Shown: positions 1 through 8,913 of the stretch, in pieces
Numbering within the stretch: position 1 is the stretch's first letter
How the letters are laid out: every line of letters starts with the position of its first letter
Assembly: GCF_028745505.1 (NCBI RefSeq)
Contig: NZ_JAQZZL010000001.1
Location: 1,054,001 to 1,118,000, forward strand
Direction of reading: 5' to 3'
Length of the DNA: 64,000 nt
Source of the DNA: Lentisphaera marina
GTDB lineage: Bacteria; Verrucomicrobiota; Lentisphaeria; Lentisphaerales; Lentisphaeraceae
Made by a program: the position numbers and the translations under genes
The notes under the pieces: generated by a model
The model's database searches: none
Told to the model about the DNA's origin: nothing
The model's input: the letters and a program-made list of their open reading frames with translations, nothing else

Positions 1-1482
1 GCTTTCATGTCGGGGCGTGTGGTAATTGAAGGCATGTCAGCCATAAGAGACATGGGCTATAGCTTTAAAAACAATCGACTCGAGACAGTTGCAGTTGAGC
101 TCTTAGGTGAAGGAAAACTCATTCATGATGAAGATGACAAATTAGCTGAGATTGAACGTCAGTTCCTCGAAGAAAAAGAAAATTTGGCTAAATATAACTT
201 GCAGGACGTGGAGTTAGTTACACGTTTATTTGATAAAATAGCTGTGGTAGAATTTATGGCGGCAAGAAGCTGTTTGTCAGGTGTCATGTTCAGTCAGCTA
301 GAGATTAACAATGCAATTTTAGAAAATTTATGTATCCCCAGTATCCATCGAGGCGGCTATGTTGCGCTTGGCAATGGGGAGAAAAAGACATCGCGAAATG
401 ATGCTTATCGTTTCTTGGGCTCCGAGCCTGGTGTGCATGATAATGTTGTGCAATTGCGAACTCCGCAAATCACCGCATGGGTAGCAAGCTTATTCGAAAT
501 CGACCCCTATTCATTGAGCCAAGCAGAAGATGGCAGGGAATTACCTTGGGGGACTAAGCGCAATAAAGGGCAAGCTTTTTTAGTAGAAGAATTTGGCAAC
601 TTACTCAGCTATAGAAATAAATTAAAATCGCGAGATTGGCAATATCGTGCAGTAAATCATACGCTTAAGCAATGTATGGAAGAGAGTTTGAAGTCAGCTA
701 ATCGCTTTTTTACTCCTTCTTATAAAGGTGCAATTATGCAAGCTTGTGCTTGGTTGACAGAAGAAATTAACCAAGGTTTACTTGCGATCTCCGCAAAATT
801 AGTAGCTTGGAACGATACCAACTTATATGTGAGTTTGGAGGAGGGAGCTTCTGTTGATGTGGCAGATCACTTAAATAATTGTCTTAAAAATGCCTGTACA
901 GATTTAGCCTTGGAGGCAGAGTTTCCTTTCTGTGAACAAGTAGATTCATTTGAACGCATCTTATTTATAAAAAGGAATAACGATAATTTCTTGCGTTACG
1001 TCTACATAGGTGAGAATGATGAGCCAAAGATTTCAGGTCTCTACAATACAGGGCCCCGTTGGACGCAGTTGGCGCATTACTTTCAAGAAGAGTTGCTCAA
1101 GCAGATCCTTAAGAGCGAAGATTGGCAGGCATGGATACGCGAGTTTACAGAAGGAGTTCGCGAAGGGGATCACCGAGATAAGATATCGTATTTCCGAAAA
1201 GTTAAACAATCGGATTTGATTGAGAAAAAAGATCAAGCACAAGTGATTGCCTTGCAGAAATTCTTAGACCACTTTAAACCGAGTGCTCCGGTAAACGTTA
1301 TTTCATATGTCATGACTTTAGATGATGGGCCAGTTCCAAGTGCTTTGAATCCACGAACGCCAGATATTGAGCATTACATCGAATCCCAGATTGCGAGAGT
1401 CGCAAACCCTTATTTAGCGCTAGTGGATAAAACTTTTGAGGAGTTGTTTCACGCTGAGCAATTAAGTCTCTTCGAATTTTAG
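1..1482 (+). CDS. polB: Inactivated B-family DNA polymerase (Pol II-like), 5' part missing
   Basis: The protein aligns end to end with the C-terminal two thirds of bacterial DNA polymerase II. The first in-frame ATG (position 7) is internal; the gene continues upstream of the window, where Exo I and Exo II should lie. Numbering from that ATG, the Exo III motif YNLQD is intact (residues 63-67). The palm is not: motif A, normally D-x-x-SLYPS, reads R151-T-P-Q-I-T-A; the Lys of motif B is Asn217 and the NxxYG segment is KQCME; motif C (YGDTDS) reads A-W-N-D-T-N (residues 267-272). The alignment needs no gaps there, so these are substitutions, not frameshifts. The C-terminus keeps QLSLF (485-489), a beta-clamp binding motif as in Pol II. 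I infer an exonuclease or structural role without polymerase activity. Confidence 0.85.
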   Translation, partial: AFMSGRVVIEGMSAIRDMGYSFKNNRLETVAVELLGEGKLIHDEDDKLAEIERQFLEEKENLAKYNLQDVELVTRLFDKIAVVEFMAARSCLSGVMFSQLEINNAILENLCIPSIHRGGYVALGNGEKKTSRNDAYRFLGSEPGVHDNVVQLRTPQITAWVASLFEIDPYSLSQAEDGRELPWGTKRNKGQAFLVEEFGNLLSYRNKLKSRDWQYRAVNHTLKQCMEESLKSANRFFTPSYKGAIMQACAWLTEEINQGLLAISAKLVAWNDTNLYVSLEEGASVDVADHLNNCLKNACTDLALEAEFPFCEQVDSFERILFIKRNNDNFLRYVYIGENDEPKISGLYNTGPRWTQLAHYFQEELLKQILKSEDWQAWIREFTEGVREGDHRDKISYFRKVKQSDLIEKKDQAQVIALQKFLDHFKPSAPVNVISYVMTLDDGPVPSALNPRTPDIEHYIESQIARVANPYLALVDKTFEELFHAEQLSLFEF

Positions 1483-1554
1483 TAGAAAGAGTTGTTTTTA
1501 TCTAAGGTTCACACAAATTACAAAAAGTTAATTCTAAATTAGAAAGGAAATACA

Positions 1555-2502
1555 ATGAAAAAAGTGATTATCGTAGGCTCAGGCCCTGCGGGACACACAG
1601 CTGCTATCTATGCAGCTAGAGCAGAAATGGAGCCACTCATGTTAGAGGGTTTTATGGCAGGCGGAGTTGCTGCTGGTGGTCAATTAACAACCACAACTGA
1701 AGTTGAAAACTTTCCAGGTTTCCCTGAGGGTGTTGATGGCATTACTCTAATGATGAATATGCGTGAGCAATCGATGCGTTATGGTACAGAGATTTTGACT
1801 GAAACAGTCGATAAAATAGATGTGAGTTCGCGTCCTTTTAAGGTCGAAGCTAATGGTGTTGAATACGAAGCTGGATCTATAATTATTGCAACAGGTGCGA
1901 CAGCTAAGCGTTTGGGCCTTCCTGGTGAGGAGCAATACTGGCAGAATGGTATTTCTGCTTGTGCAGTTTGCGATGGAGCACTTCCTATTTTCCGTAATAA
2001 ACCAATGGTAGTTATTGGCGGTGGTGATTCAGCTTGTGAAGAAGCTATGTTTCTTACGAAGTTTGCATCTAAAGTTTATCTAGTTGTTCGTCGTAACGAA
2101 ATGCGTGCTTCTAAAGTTATGCAGGAACGTACTAAAGCCAATGAAAAGATCGAGATCTTGTGGGAAACATCTCCTGTAGAAGCTTTAGGTGATGGTAAAG
2201 TATTGACACATGTGAAAGTGAAAAGCAATGTTGATGGTAGCGAAAGAGATGTTGAAGCTAACGGTCTCTTTTATGCAATCGGACACAAGCCTAACACGGA
2301 CTTCTTAAATGGTCAGCTCGAACTTGATGATGCGGGTTACATTGTAACTGCACCTGGTACGGCAAAAACATCCGTAGAAGGCATCTTCGCTTGTGGTGAT
2401 GTTCAGGACCATGAATGGCGTCAGGCTATTACGGCAGCAGGAAGCGGTTGTATGGCTGCGCTATCTGCGGAAAGATACTTAGGCGAGCTCGGCGAAATTT
2501 AG
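1555..2502 (+). CDS. trxB: Thioredoxin reductase
   Basis: NADPH-dependent flavoprotein that reduces thioredoxin in the cytoplasm. At 315 aa it has the usual length. The FAD-binding G-S-G-P-A-G is at residues 8-13, the redox-active disulphide C-A-V-C at 136-139, the NADPH-binding G-G-G-D-S-A at 155-160, and the second FAD motif G-I-F-A-C-G-D-V near residue 292. The ATG follows a good Shine-Dalgarno (AGAAAGGAAA). It is monocistronic: a strong terminator follows 26 nt after the stop. The gene is 72 nt downstream of the polymerase gene with no terminator between them. Confidence 0.97.
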   Translation: MKKVIIVGSGPAGHTAAIYAARAEMEPLMLEGFMAGGVAAGGQLTTTTEVENFPGFPEGVDGITLMMNMREQSMRYGTEILTETVDKIDVSSRPFKVEANGVEYEAGSIIIATGATAKRLGLPGEEQYWQNGISACAVCDGALPIFRNKPMVVIGGGDSACEEAMFLTKFASKVYLVVRRNEMRASKVMQERTKANEKIEILWETSPVEALGDGKVLTHVKVKSNVDGSERDVEANGLFYAIGHKPNTDFLNGQLELDDAGYIVTAPGTAKTSVEGIFACGDVQDHEWRQAITAAGSGCMAALSAERYLGELGEI

Positions 2503-2528
2503 TAGCGACACTTAAGTGTTAGAAAAAA

Positions 2529-2556
2529 GCGACGAATTGATTTCGTCGCTTTTTTT
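2529..2556. terminator. Bidirectional rho-independent terminator
   Basis: Perfect 8-bp stem GCGACGAA / TTCGTCGC with a 5-nt loop, followed by seven T on the plus strand and preceded by six A, so it can serve trxB and the convergent DUF454 gene. Confidence 0.9.
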
Positions 2557-2561
2557 ATGCC

Positions 2562-2939
2562 TTAAAATTTTGTGAAGAAAACAAAGTAGAGGCCGATATT
2601 CATGAATACGATAAGCCCGAGTATATGAATGAAGTAATCGGGAAAAAAGTAGAGGCCAACTAGCGATGAGGTGTTACTGAGGGCATAGGTGAAAACGATA
2701 AGTTTTTTTGAGAATGCTTGCCCATTCTCATATTTATCTAATAGGTGAGCTAGGCGCGGTGAGCGCATGACGAATTGTCTGAATTTAGGAGAGCATTTTG
2801 TGAAGCAGGCTAAGGAGATAACAAGAAAGACCGTGCCAGGAATCACAGGTAGGAGAAAACCAGCTATGGCCATAAGTAAATTAAGCCAACCTAAAATATA
2901 AAGTAGGATGACTTTTAGCGGTTTTGTTTCGTGTTGCAT
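2562..2939 (-). CDS. DUF454 (YbaN-like) inner membrane protein
   Basis: Small polytopic protein of 125 aa. The N-terminal hydrophobic region (about residues 8-47) holds the conserved L-P-V-I-P-G-T turn typical of DUF454/YbaN; two more hydrophobic segments lie near residues 80-122. Function is unknown for the family. It is the last gene of a surA-rsmA-DUF454 operon: its ATG shares one base with the rsmA stop (TAATG), implying translational coupling. The bidirectional terminator at 2529-2556 closes the operon. Confidence 0.85.
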   Translation of the reverse strand: MQHETKPLKVILLYILGWLNLLMAIAGFLLPVIPGTVFLVISLACFTKCSPKFRQFVMRSPRLAHLLDKYENGQAFSKKLIVFTYALSNTSSLVGLYFFPDYFIHILGLIVFMNIGLYFVFFTKF

Positions 2940-3758
2940 TAAGCTAAAAGAAATTCAGCGAGTTGAATATATTGTTCAATAGTGATGTGCTCAGCACGAG
3001 CTTTAGGGTCTAGCCCTAGGCTTTCGTAGGCTTCAGCTAATTTAGGTCCCGCAGTACCTTTCATTAATTTGAAAGCGACTTTGCGTCTCTGGCTGAAGGC
3101 TGCACGTACAATTTGATTGAGCTTGTTAAGTACCTTAGGTGGAGGAGGATTCTCTCTGAGTTTTAAAGTAACGAATGCCGATTGAACTTTTGGTGGCGGA
3201 AAGAAAACTTCGGGGGGGGACAATTCTTAAAATTTTGACATCATATAAGGCCTGGACACGAACAGTTAATGAGCCGTAATTCTTGCTAGAGTTATCGGCA
3301 GCTAGGCGCTCAGCCATTTCTCTCTGGAGAAGGAAGTACATTTCTAGTGGAGGGCTTTCAAGTTCAGACATGATTGATATGAAGATACTTGATATAGCAT
3401 AAGGCAAGTTTGCTAAGCAGCGGAACTCACGAGGTAAATCCAATATTTCTTTATAATCAACTTTGCAGGCATCGCCTTTGTGGAGTGTGAAATTTTCGTG
3501 GACTAAATTTCCACTGAGGTAGCGCTGAATGGCAAAATCAAATTCAACAGCATGGACAATGCCACCTAGTTTGAGCATTTCACGAGTGAGTACACCAGCG
3601 CCGGGTCCAACCTCGAGAATAGTTTCTCCTTCTTGGATGTCCATAGAGCGACACATTGCGTCAAGCAGGTTGTTGTCGATTAGGAAGTTTTGTCCGCGAC
3701 TCTTTGCGGGGGCAATTCCGTATTTCTCAAGAGTAGAAAGGAGCTCAGCTTTTTTCAT
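2939..3758 (-). pseudogene. rsmA: 16S rRNA dimethyladenosine transferase RsmA/KsgA, frameshifted
   Basis: SAM-dependent methylase that dimethylates two adjacent adenines near the 3' end of 16S rRNA. The N-terminal part (residues 1 to about 180) has the SAM motif E-V-G-P-G-A-G (49-55) and the catalytic N-L-P-Y (117-120). Reading then leaves the family sequence at a run of eight G on the plus strand (3212-3219; C8 in the coding strand). The rest of the protein (FFPPPKV onward, to the normal C-terminus) continues in another frame to 2939. With seven C the product would read through as a normal protein of about 272 aa with I-V-P-P-E-V-F-F-P-P-P-K. No other damage is visible, so the choices are a sequencing error, a recent mutation or slippage at the tract. 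It overlaps surA and the DUF454 gene by one base each. Confidence 0.85.
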
Positions 3759-4684
3759 TACTCAACGTACTTTTCAATTTTAGCGCCGCGTTTAAGGTCG
3801 CTAATAAATTGTTCACGATAATGCTTTTCTTGGTCTGAATTGAGTTTGCTCTTTATTTGGTCAGAAATTTTTTCTAGTGGAGGGACTTCGGATTTACGTA
3901 CTTCACTCAATTGAACAAATAGCATTTGGGCAGTTTCCTCAATAGTAATGTAGTCGCCAGGGTTTTTGTCTTTTAGGGCTTCGAGAAAGTCTGGGCGAAT
4001 ATCGCTCATTTTAAGAAAGCCTAAGTCGCCATTGAATTGTGAATCCGATTGAGGCATGAGTTCATCAAAACTTTTACCTTCTTTGAGTTCAGCTTTAAGT
4101 TTTGTGACGCGGCTTTCGAAGTCGCCTTTACTTTTATTGATGATGATGAGTTTAATATGCATTTGAGAAGGGCTGGCAAACTCATTCTTGTTCTCAGCAT
4201 AATAGAGGGCGATGTCGTGGGGGGTTACGACGATTTTCTTTCTGATGAATTCCATTCTCATTAATTCGAGAATGATACCGCGCTCGATTTCTTCGCGGTA
4301 TTCTTCCACAGTCATATCTTTTTGGTGAAGCATATCATAGAATTTATCGCGATCAGAGCCAAAGCGGCGTGCAATTGATTTCTCAATGCGTTCCTCAAGG
4401 ACGGAGGAGGGGACTTGGTAAGCATCATTGCTATTGAAATGGTCGAGGATGAGTTGCTCTTCAATGAGAATGTCTAGGGCGCGTCTTCTTAGGTCAATTA
4501 TTCGAGAGGGAAGTTCAGGACCATTAAAGATTTGACGAAGGCGCATTTCTTCGCGATAAGAGAGTTCTTGGATGTCATAGCTAGTGATGATGTGGCCATT
4601 AACTTTTGCCATGATGCTGTCTTTGTAGACGCGTCCTGCGAAAGAGCTAAGGCAAATAAGTGATATTAAAGCAAAAAATTTCAT
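3758..4684 (-). CDS. surA: SurA-like periplasmic peptidyl-prolyl isomerase/chaperone
   Basis: Periplasmic folding factor for outer-membrane proteins. Residues 1-17 form a signal peptide. A helical SurA N-domain follows (about 25-165; A-K-V-N-G-x-I-I-T is typical), then a single parvulin rotamase domain (about 172-266, with G-D-L-G-F). At 308 aa it is shorter than E. coli SurA, which has two parvulin domains. Its stop overlaps the rsmA ATG (TAATG), a surA-rsmA order also known in enterobacteria. A 79-bp divergent gap separates it from the coiled-coil gene at 4764. It could also be called a generic PpiC/PrsA-type isomerase. Confidence 0.85.
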   Translation of the reverse strand: MKFFALISLICLSSFAGRVYKDSIMAKVNGHIITSYDIQELSYREEMRLRQIFNGPELPSRIIDLRRRALDILIEEQLILDHFNSNDAYQVPSSVLEERIEKSIARRFGSDRDKFYDMLHQKDMTVEEYREEIERGIILELMRMEFIRKKIVVTPHDIALYYAENKNEFASPSQMHIKLIIINKSKGDFESRVTKLKAELKEGKSFDELMPQSDSQFNGDLGFLKMSDIRPDFLEALKDKNPGDYITIEETAQMLFVQLSEVRKSEVPPLEKISDQIKSKLNSDQEKHYREQFISDLKRGAKIEKYVE

Positions 4685-4763
4685 AATTCTATATATTATA
4701 ATGTGTGATGTTTAAGGCTGTCAAAATTTATTTAGGATGCTAAACTAGCCGACTCAAAAATAA

Positions 4764-5516
4764 ATGATATTTAGAATTACTTTTTTTATGGAAAAAAAAC
4801 TACAAAGCAACTGGAAAAAAATCGTATTGCTCGTTATTTTGGGGGCTCTATCACTGGAACCATGGTTTTTGGGCGTTTTAAACGGTCAAAATGATGATTT
4901 CGACAAAGAACTAGAAGTCGCAGATTTAAAAATCCGCAATTTTGAGTTACGGAAAGAGGTAGAGGAACTGAAGTTAGTAAAAGTTAGATTGCAAAAAGAC
5001 TTATTATATAAGGGAAAGCAACTGGCGGTTATTGAAGAAGATCTCGCGTTAATTTCGGCTGACGTAAAGCCAGAAGAAGTTAATGCAGTTTTGCTTAAGG
5101 AATTGAGTTCGTGTCGCAATGCGATATTGGCTTTGGAACGAAAGCAGGATGAATTTAGAGAATATGGACGAAAAGCATTAAACTCTCTGAAGGCGGAAAA
5201 GCTTCTGTTGGATGAGTACGACAATAAAGCAGCTCTGGTTGATCAAGAGCTAAAGATTGTGAAAAACACAGTTTTTGCCACTAAGAAGGAAGGCGCTGCT
5301 TATGTTTTAAGTGTTAATGCAGGACTAAATGTTCTCGCAATGAGTCAAGGTTATGCCCAGGGTGTAATTCAAGGTTCAGATTGGAATGTGACGGTTAACG
5401 ATCGAAAGGTCGCAACCATAAAAATAATAGAAGCTAGGCGCAATAGTAGTTTAGCTTTGATAACAGAGGGACCTGCGAAGCAAATTATTGCAGGTTCTAA
5501 AGTAAGTAAAAAATAA
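4764..5516 (+). CDS. Membrane-anchored coiled-coil protein with small C-terminal beta domain
   Basis: Not assigned to a named family. Basic residues precede one transmembrane segment (about residues 19-37). A charged Glu/Lys/Leu-rich coiled coil follows (about 45-170), then a compact C-terminal domain (about 177-248) with the pattern A-Y-V-L-S-V-N-A-G-L-N-V-L, resembling short SH3-like modules in other PVC envelope proteins; that resemblance is inferred. Neither candidate start (4764, or ATG 4788, which gives a more typical M-E-K-K-L-Q N-terminus) has a clear Shine-Dalgarno. The stop is only 24 nt before rplV with no terminator, so it may share a transcript with the ribosomal operon. Confidence 0.7.
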   Translation: MIFRITFFMEKKLQSNWKKIVLLVILGALSLEPWFLGVLNGQNDDFDKELEVADLKIRNFELRKEVEELKLVKVRLQKDLLYKGKQLAVIEEDLALISADVKPEEVNAVLLKELSSCRNAILALERKQDEFREYGRKALNSLKAEKLLLDEYDNKAALVDQELKIVKNTVFATKKEGAAYVLSVNAGLNVLAMSQGYAQGVIQGSDWNVTVNDRKVATIKIIEARRNSSLALITEGPAKQIIAGSKVSKK

Positions 5517-5540
5517 CTTTTTGGAAAAAAAGAGATACAA

Positions 5541-5873
5541 ATGGAAGCAACAGCAGTTACGAAATACGTGAGAATGTCGCCATTCAAAGCTCGTGAAGTA
5601 ATGCGCCATGTTAATGGTAAAGCATACAACGACGCAATTGAATTAGTGACACTTGCGGACCAGAAGGCTGCGGGTATCATCAAGAAGACTCTTGAGTCCG
5701 CAAAAGCCAATGCTGAGAACAAAGGTGCTGATATCAGTTCACTTTATGTTAAACTTGGTGTTATCGGCGAAGGCCCCACAATGAAGCGTTTTAAACCCAA
5801 AGCAAGAGGCTCAGCGGGTAGAATTAACAAACGTACAAGCCACGTAAAAATCATCCTCAGTGATGAGAAATAA
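5541..5873 (+). CDS. rplV: 50S ribosomal protein L22
   Basis: Binds 23S rRNA and lines the exit tunnel. At 110 aa it has the family length, with the conserved S-P-F-K-A-R-E-V start and the C-terminal beta hairpin ending R-T-S-H-V-K-I-I-L. It is the first ribosomal gene of this cluster: rpsJ, rplC, rplD, rplW, rplB and rpsS, which normally precede it, are not in the window. A weak Shine-Dalgarno (AAAGAGAT) precedes the ATG. Confidence 0.97.
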   Translation: MEATAVTKYVRMSPFKAREVMRHVNGKAYNDAIELVTLADQKAAGIIKKTLESAKANAENKGADISSLYVKLGVIGEGPTMKRFKPKARGSAGRINKRTSHVKIILSDEK

Positions 5874-5885
5874 AAGGAGTTTACA

Positions 5886-6584
5886 GTGGGTCAAAAAGTA
5901 AATCCAGTAGGATTCAGAATAGGTTATACGAAAGATTGGCGTTCGCGCTGGTTCGCTAGCAAGAAAGAATTTGCTGGTAAACTCGCAGAAGATATTGAAA
6001 TTCGTAAGCTTATCAAAGGTAGATTTAAAGAATTTGCTGTGTCACGCATCAATATTGAGCGTTTCGCAAACCGCGTTCGTATCGCTATCCACACTGCCCG
6101 TCCAGGTCTAGTGATTGGTAGCAAAGGCGCACAAATTGAAGAAGTAAAACTAGAACTAGCCAAACTTGCTAAGGGTAAAGAAGTATTCCTCGACGTTGTC
6201 GAAATACGTAACCCTGAGGTAGACGCTGTTTTGGTAGCCGAAAGTATTGCTCAGCAGCTTGAGAGACGTGTTTCTTACCGCCGTGCAATGAAAAAATCAA
6301 TCCAGGTCGCTATGGACATGGGTGCTGACGGTATCAAAGTAAAATGCGGTGGTCGTCTCAGTGGTGCTGATATTGCACGTAACGAAGTTTATAGTGAAGG
6401 TCGTGTACCTTTACAAACAATCAGCGCAAACATTGATTATGGCTTCGCTGAAGCGAATACGACTTACGGTATTATCGGTGTAAAAGTTTGGATATGTAAA
6501 CCTAAAAATTTGGAGCAGAATTATGGCACTAATGCCAAAAAGGGTAAAGTACAGAAAGGTACAAAGAGGCAGTCTCGCAGGTAA
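5886..6584 (+). CDS. rpsC: 30S ribosomal protein S3
   Basis: Small-subunit head protein at the mRNA entry channel. It starts with GTG after AAAAGGAG and the canonical M-G-Q-K-V-N-P-x-G-F-R. The KH domain (about residues 40-110, with V-I-G-S-K-G) and the C-terminal S3 domain (about 120-205) are complete. The last roughly 20 residues form a Lys/Arg/Gln-rich tail. The gene runs 62 nt into rplP in another frame, so this tail is dual-coded with the L16 N-terminus. Confidence 0.97.
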   Translation: MGQKVNPVGFRIGYTKDWRSRWFASKKEFAGKLAEDIEIRKLIKGRFKEFAVSRINIERFANRVRIAIHTARPGLVIGSKGAQIEEVKLELAKLAKGKEVFLDVVEIRNPEVDAVLVAESIAQQLERRVSYRRAMKKSIQVAMDMGADGIKVKCGGRLSGADIARNEVYSEGRVPLQTISANIDYGFAEANTTYGIIGVKVWICKPKNLEQNYGTNAKKGKVQKGTKRQSRR

Positions 6585-6942
6585 TGCGGGTAACTGTAAC
6601 AAGCTCGACTTCGGTGAGTTTGGTCTTCAGGTTCTAGATCGTGGCTGGATGACAGCTAGACAAATCGAAGCCTGTCGTGTGACTATGACTAGACACACAA
6701 AAAGAAGAGCAAAGGTTTGGATCAGAGTTTTCCCTGATAAACCAATTTCTAAGAAGCCACTTGAAGTACGTATGGGTAAAGGTAAGCCAGGACCAGATCA
6801 CTGGGTAGCTTGCGTTCGTCCAGGTCGTATCTTATTCGAAATGAGTGGTGTAACTCGTAACACAGCTAAAGAAGCTATGGCACTTGCGGCAAATAAACTC
6901 GGAATGCGTACTCGCTTCCTTGCTAAAGAGGATCAAATCTAA
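6523..6942 (+). CDS. rplP: 50S ribosomal protein L16
   Basis: Large-subunit protein near the peptidyl transferase centre and A-site tRNA elbow. The N-terminus M-P-K-R-V-K-Y-R-K and the segment [10 protein letters not shown] are diagnostic. Start at 6523 follows TTGGAG at 7-nt spacing; an in-frame ATG at 6532 would give the shorter M-P-K-R. It overlaps the 3' end of rpsC by 62 nt and shares one base with rpmC (TAATG). Confidence 0.97.
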   Translation: MALMPKRVKYRKVQRGSLAGNAGNCNKLDFGEFGLQVLDRGWMTARQIEACRVTMTRHTKRRAKVWIRVFPDKPISKKPLEVRMGKGKPGPDHWVACVRPGRILFEMSGVTRNTAKEAMALAANKLGMRTRFLAKEDQI

Positions 6943-7130
6943 TGAAAGCTGCAGAAGTAAAAAAATTGACTGACGCGGAGCTAATTGAAAAGCTAGGTGA
7001 ACTCGACAAGGAGCTTCTGAATCTCAGACTCCAGGCAAAAACAGGTCAAATCGAGAATACGTCAAGTATTCGCGAGGCGCGTAAAACTGTTGCCAGAATT
7101 AAAACCGAGCAAACAGCCCGCTCTAAATAA
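6942..7130 (+). CDS. rpmC: 50S ribosomal protein L29
   Basis: Small two-helix protein at the tunnel exit near the SRP and trigger-factor docking site. At 62 aa it has normal length, with the [11 protein letters not shown] core and the R-x-x-V-A-R-I-K-T C-terminal helix. Its start overlaps the rplP stop by one base. Confidence 0.95.
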   Translation: MKAAEVKKLTDAELIEKLGELDKELLNLRLQAKTGQIENTSSIREARKTVARIKTEQTARSK

Positions 7131-7141
7131 GGATTATGTCC

Positions 7142-7414
7142 ATGAGTGAAAATACAAATCAAGAACGTGGCAACCGCAAGCAGCGTGTTGGCGTTGTTAC
7201 AAGCGACAAAATGGATAAAACCATCGTTGTAACAGTTAACCGCAAAGCGCGTCACGCTAAATTTAAGAAAGTTATTAACATCAGTAAAAAATACTATGCT
7301 CACGACGAGAAGAATGAAGCCAAGATTGGCGATCAGGTTGTCATCGCTGAGACAAGACCTACCAGTAAGAAGAAATGCTGGAGACTTGTGAGTATTCAAT
7401 CTACTGCTGAATAA
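7142..7414 (+). CDS. rpsQ: 30S ribosomal protein S17
   Basis: 16S rRNA-binding OB-fold protein. The core [14 protein letters not shown] and the C-terminal [13 protein letters not shown] are diagnostic. Two in-frame ATGs exist (7136 and 7142). The Shine-Dalgarno AAGGA at 7129-7133 is only 2 nt from the first but 8 nt from the second, so 7142 is chosen. The N-terminus carries about 10 extra polar residues ([10 protein letters not shown]) relative to shorter homologues. Confidence 0.95.
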   Translation: MSENTNQERGNRKQRVGVVTSDKMDKTIVVTVNRKARHAKFKKVINISKKYYAHDEKNEAKIGDQVVIAETRPTSKKKCWRLVSIQSTAE

Positions 7415-7427
7415 GGAGAGTTAGAAA

Positions 7428-7793
7428 ATGATCCAGATGCAGACAAGCCTAGAAGTGGCAGATAACACAGGCGCAAAGCGTATTGTGGCTATCACTGTCC
7501 TTGGGCAACGCAAAAAATATGCTGGTGTTGGTGACATTATTACTGCTACAGTAAAAGAAGCCAGCCCTAATGGCGTCGTCAAAAAAGGTGACGTAATTAA
7601 AGCTGTTGTTGTTCGTACGAGAAAAAGAATCCGTCGTCCAGATGGTTCTTACCTCAATTTCGACAAGAACGCTGCTGTAGTTATCAACGCAAACAATGAG
7701 CCACGTGGTACTCGTATCTTTGGCCCTGTTGCTCGTGAACTCAGAGAAAAGAAATTTATGAAAATAGTTTCTTTAGCACCGGAGGTTCTCTAA
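7428..7793 (+). CDS. rplN: 50S ribosomal protein L14
   Basis: Core 23S-binding protein at the subunit interface. It begins with the near-invariant M-I-Q-M-Q-T and D-N-T-G-A-K and ends with the conserved helix [18 protein letters not shown]. At 121 aa it has the usual length. AAGGAG precedes the ATG. The stop overlaps the rplX start by one base (TAATG). Confidence 0.97.
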   Translation: MIQMQTSLEVADNTGAKRIVAITVLGQRKKYAGVGDIITATVKEASPNGVVKKGDVIKAVVVRTRKRIRRPDGSYLNFDKNAAVVINANNEPRGTRIFGPVARELREKKFMKIVSLAPEVL

Positions 7794-8065
7794 TGAACGA
7801 TTTTCCAGTAAAAATGGGTGAAGAAGTAGTTATCATTGCAGGTAAAGACAAGTCACGTGCTGACAAAGTTAAATCTGGCAAGGTTACTTCAATCAACCGT
7901 AAGAAGCAAACTATTACTGTTGAAGGTCTCAACATCAGTAAGAAAGCTGTTCGTCCAAGTGAAGCAAATCCAGAAGGCGGAATTGTTGAATTTGAAGCTC
8001 CGATTCACGTTTCCAACGTGATGAAGAAAGAAAAATACGACGCTCGTACAGCTAAGAAAGCATAG
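7793..8065 (+). CDS. rplX: 50S ribosomal protein L24
   Basis: Assembly-initiator protein with a KOW motif: [12 protein letters not shown] at residues 9-20, followed by K-x-G-K-V-T-S-I-N. The E-A-P-I-H-V-S-N-V segment is characteristic. At 90 aa it is a little shorter than E. coli L24. It is translationally coupled to rplN. Confidence 0.95.
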   Translation: MNDFPVKMGEEVVIIAGKDKSRADKVKSGKVTSINRKKQTITVEGLNISKKAVRPSEANPEGGIVEFEAPIHVSNVMKKEKYDARTAKKA

Positions 8066-8076
8066 TAGGTATTCAG

Positions 8077-8613
8077 ATGACTTCAATGAAAGAAAAATAT
8101 AAGAAGGAAGTTGTAGCCGGATTAATTAAGAAATTCGAATATGGTAACGTTAACATGGTGCCAAAAGTCGAAAAAGTAATTCTTAACTGCGGTATCGGTA
8201 ACAAGCAAGAGCGTGAAGTTCTTGGTGAAGCTGTAAAACTTCTTACGACCATCACAGGTCAAAAAGCTGTAGAAACAAAAGCAAAGAAATCTATTGCGAA
8301 CTTCAAACTTCGCGAAGGTCAATCAATCGGAACTAAAGTCACTCTACGTGGTGAAATTATGTTCGATTTCCTTACTCGCTTAATCAACAATGCACTTCCA
8401 CGTGTACGTGACTTCCGCGGTGTAAAGCCTAATGGTTTTGATGGTTCTGGTAACTACACAATGGGTATCAATGATCAGTCTATCTTTACTGAAATTGACC
8501 TCGACAAAATCAAACACACAATTGGTATGAATGTAACAATTGTAACAACTGCAAAGTCAGACGAAGAAGGTCGTGAATTACTCGCACTTCTTGGTATGCC
8601 TTTCGCTAAGTAA
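8077..8613 (+). CDS. rplE: 50S ribosomal protein L5
   Basis: Binds 5S rRNA and contacts the P-site tRNA. At 178 aa it matches the family. The segments [27 protein letters not shown] and [10 protein letters not shown] are typical. ATG codons at 8077 and 8086 (M-T-S-M-K-E-K-Y) are both possible. It lies 11 nt after rplX. Confidence 0.97.
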   Translation: MTSMKEKYKKEVVAGLIKKFEYGNVNMVPKVEKVILNCGIGNKQEREVLGEAVKLLTTITGQKAVETKAKKSIANFKLREGQSIGTKVTLRGEIMFDFLTRLINNALPRVRDFRGVKPNGFDGSGNYTMGINDQSIFTEIDLDKIKHTIGMNVTIVTTAKSDEEGRELLALLGMPFAK

Positions 8614-8624
8614 GGAGTTGAACC

Positions 8625-8894
8625 ATGGCTAAGAAATCTTGGATTCAAAGAAACGAAAAGAAAGCAAAAGTAGTAGCTAAGTACGCTGAGCGTCGCGCAG
8701 CTTTGAAAGAAGCTGGTGACTACGAAGGTCTTAGTAAACTCCCCCGTAACGCGAGTCCTACTCGTGTTGTAAATCGCTGCTCAGTCACAGGCAGAAAGCG
8801 TGCATACTACCGTAAGTTCGGTGTATCACGTCTTACACTCCGTGAGCTCGCAAGTCAGGGTCTTATTCCCGGCATGAGAAGAGCTAGCTGGTAA
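8625..8894 (+). CDS. rpsN: 30S ribosomal protein S14, zinc-independent long form
   Basis: Small-subunit head protein. It is the long form of 89 aa without the CxxC-CxxC zinc ribbon of the short paralogue; the only cysteine in the core is in R-C-S-V-T-G-R. The C-terminal [17 protein letters not shown] is diagnostic. AAGGAG precedes the ATG at good spacing. Confidence 0.97.
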   Translation: MAKKSWIQRNEKKAKVVAKYAERRAALKEAGDYEGLSKLPRNASPTRVVNRCSVTGRKRAYYRKFGVSRLTLRELASQGLIPGMRRASW

Positions 8895-8913
8895 TAAATT
8901 AGGAAATTATAAA

